A DNA stretch of 64,000 nt from Thermodesulfovibrio sp. 3462-1 (GTDB lineage Bacteria; Nitrospirota; Thermodesulfovibrionia; Thermodesulfovibrionales; Thermodesulfovibrionaceae). Below, in pieces: positions 63,550 to 64,000 of the stretch. The DNA is taken from positions 1,342,501 to 1,406,500 of the forward strand of contig NZ_CP144374.1 of NCBI RefSeq assembly GCF_040451425.1. Reading direction: 5' to 3'. A program made the position numbers and the translations under genes. Positions within the stretch are counted from its first letter, which is position 1. Each line of letters begins with the position of its first letter. The notes beneath the pieces are model-generated. The model was not told the DNA's origin, did no database searches, and worked only from the letters and a program-made list of their open reading frames with translations.

Positions 63550-64000
63550 TGGCGCTTGTAGGCATAACTTCCTTAGGAGAATATTTAGTTAAAAAAGCAT
63601 TAATTACAGAGGAACAACTTTTTAATGCTCTAAAATATCAAAAAACAGAAAAAATCAGGCTTGGTGAAGCTCTTGTAAAATTAGGATATACCTCGGAAGA
63701 GCAAATTTTTTATGCATTAAGTGAAATATATGGATATCAGCTTATTCATCTTACTGCACAATCAATAGATAAAAATGTTCTTAAATTAGTTCCTGAAGAG
63801 TTTATAAAAAAATATAACTTTATTCCATTCGCTAAAACAGAAAATACTGTAAAAGTAGCCACTTCTGAACCCACGAATATGAATTACATAAAATCCATTT
63901 TAACAGGATTTAACATACAGTTTTATCTCATAAAACACAGTGAATTAACAGAAATTTTAAGCAATTTAATGAAGATAGATATTGCTGAAAAAGACTTCAC
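63549..64000 (+). CDS. PilB/GspE-type ATPase, N-terminal part
   Basis: The frame is open from ATG 63549 to the window end, 150 codons. It begins MALVGITSLGEYLVKKALIT and contains KIRLGEALVKLGYTSEEQIF followed by ALSEIYGYQLIHL, then LKLVPEEFIKKYNFIPFAKT. This is the GspE/PilB N-terminal (T2SSE_N, MshEN-like) domain that comes before the Walker ATPase of type IV pilus or type II secretion motors. The ATPase part lies outside the window, so a stand-alone MshEN protein cannot be excluded. Confidence 0.8.
   Translation, partial: MALVGITSLGEYLVKKALITEEQLFNALKYQKTEKIRLGEALVKLGYTSEEQIFYALSEIYGYQLIHLTAQSIDKNVLKLVPEEFIKKYNFIPFAKTENTVKVATSEPTNMNYIKSILTGFNIQFYLIKHSELTEILSNLMKIDIAEKDF

Overview
The window comes from an AT-rich bacterial chromosome. 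It most resembles a thermophilic, sulfate-reducing Nitrospirota of the Thermodesulfovibrio type. That is an inference from gene content and protein style; no ribosomal RNA is present to prove it. Supporting traits are an acetyl-CoA synthase/corrinoid protein cluster, split MTHFR (MetV-MetF) genes, a lactate permease/dehydrogenase operon, DUF763 and DUF2148 proteins, and polar flagellar genes.

Layout. 1-4.7 kb: carbonyl/methyl-transfer end of the Wood-Ljungdahl pathway (acsE 3' end, acsD, acsC, acsB), then tRNA-Met. 4.8-6.2 kb: a decayed zone with a broken restriction-like frame and a degenerate insertion sequence, followed by an exported protein of unknown function. 7-10.8 kb: hisG, rplU-rpmA-obgE-proB. 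10.7-16.3 kb: DUF763, a small selenoprotein gene read through a UGA, and the flagellar filament genes fliC-flaG-fliD-fliS. 16.3-25.4 kb: Nfu, a cell-wall amidase, D-aminoacylase, glutamine-amidotransferase-like hydrolase, AI-2E-type permease, an eRF1-like protein, UvrA and DUF2148. 25.4-25.6 kb: a tiny stand-alone transcription unit with three identical-loop hairpins and a 19-residue Cys-rich peptide. 25.6-31 kb: TPR protein, ispE, tRNA-Gln, prs, rplY, pth and a phospholipase-C-like protein. 31-36 kb: M48 protease, SH3 and CHASE2-cyclase operon, then the F0 genes atpE and atpB. 36-43 kb: queE, rarA, c-di-GMP and HD signalling proteins, PgeF, tRNA-Pro and SemiSWEET. 43-47 kb: rpsB-tsf-pyrH-frr, a DksA-type protein and truA. 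47-50.7 kb: PD-(D/E)XK protein, HDAC-like enzyme, PPC protein and a chemoreceptor. 50.7-57.8 kb: lactate operon. 57.9-60 kb: argD-argF. 60-63.5 kb: folate genes and the methyl branch of the Wood-Ljungdahl pathway (folD, metV, metF), then the start of a PilB/GspE-like ATPase.

How the genes fit together. Lactate imported by LldP is oxidised by the FAD/Fe-S subunits to pyruvate. The folD/metV/metF block interconverts C1 units on tetrahydrofolate. AcsE, AcsCD and AcsB transfer the methyl group and make or break acetyl-CoA. The F0 genes, the cyclase, the GGDEF/HD-GYP proteins and the chemoreceptor provide energy coupling and signalling.

The most notable non-routine signals are these: the UGA-containing dual-CxxC selenoprotein with a SECIS-like stem-loop; the three-hairpin/19-aa peptide unit; a recurrent leaderless gene-start architecture (a -10 box 5-8 nt before the start codon, no Shine-Dalgarno) at transcription-unit heads; a flagellin leader with three GGA hairpins; and an array of alternating half-sites at 11-bp intervals just upstream of the lactate promoter.
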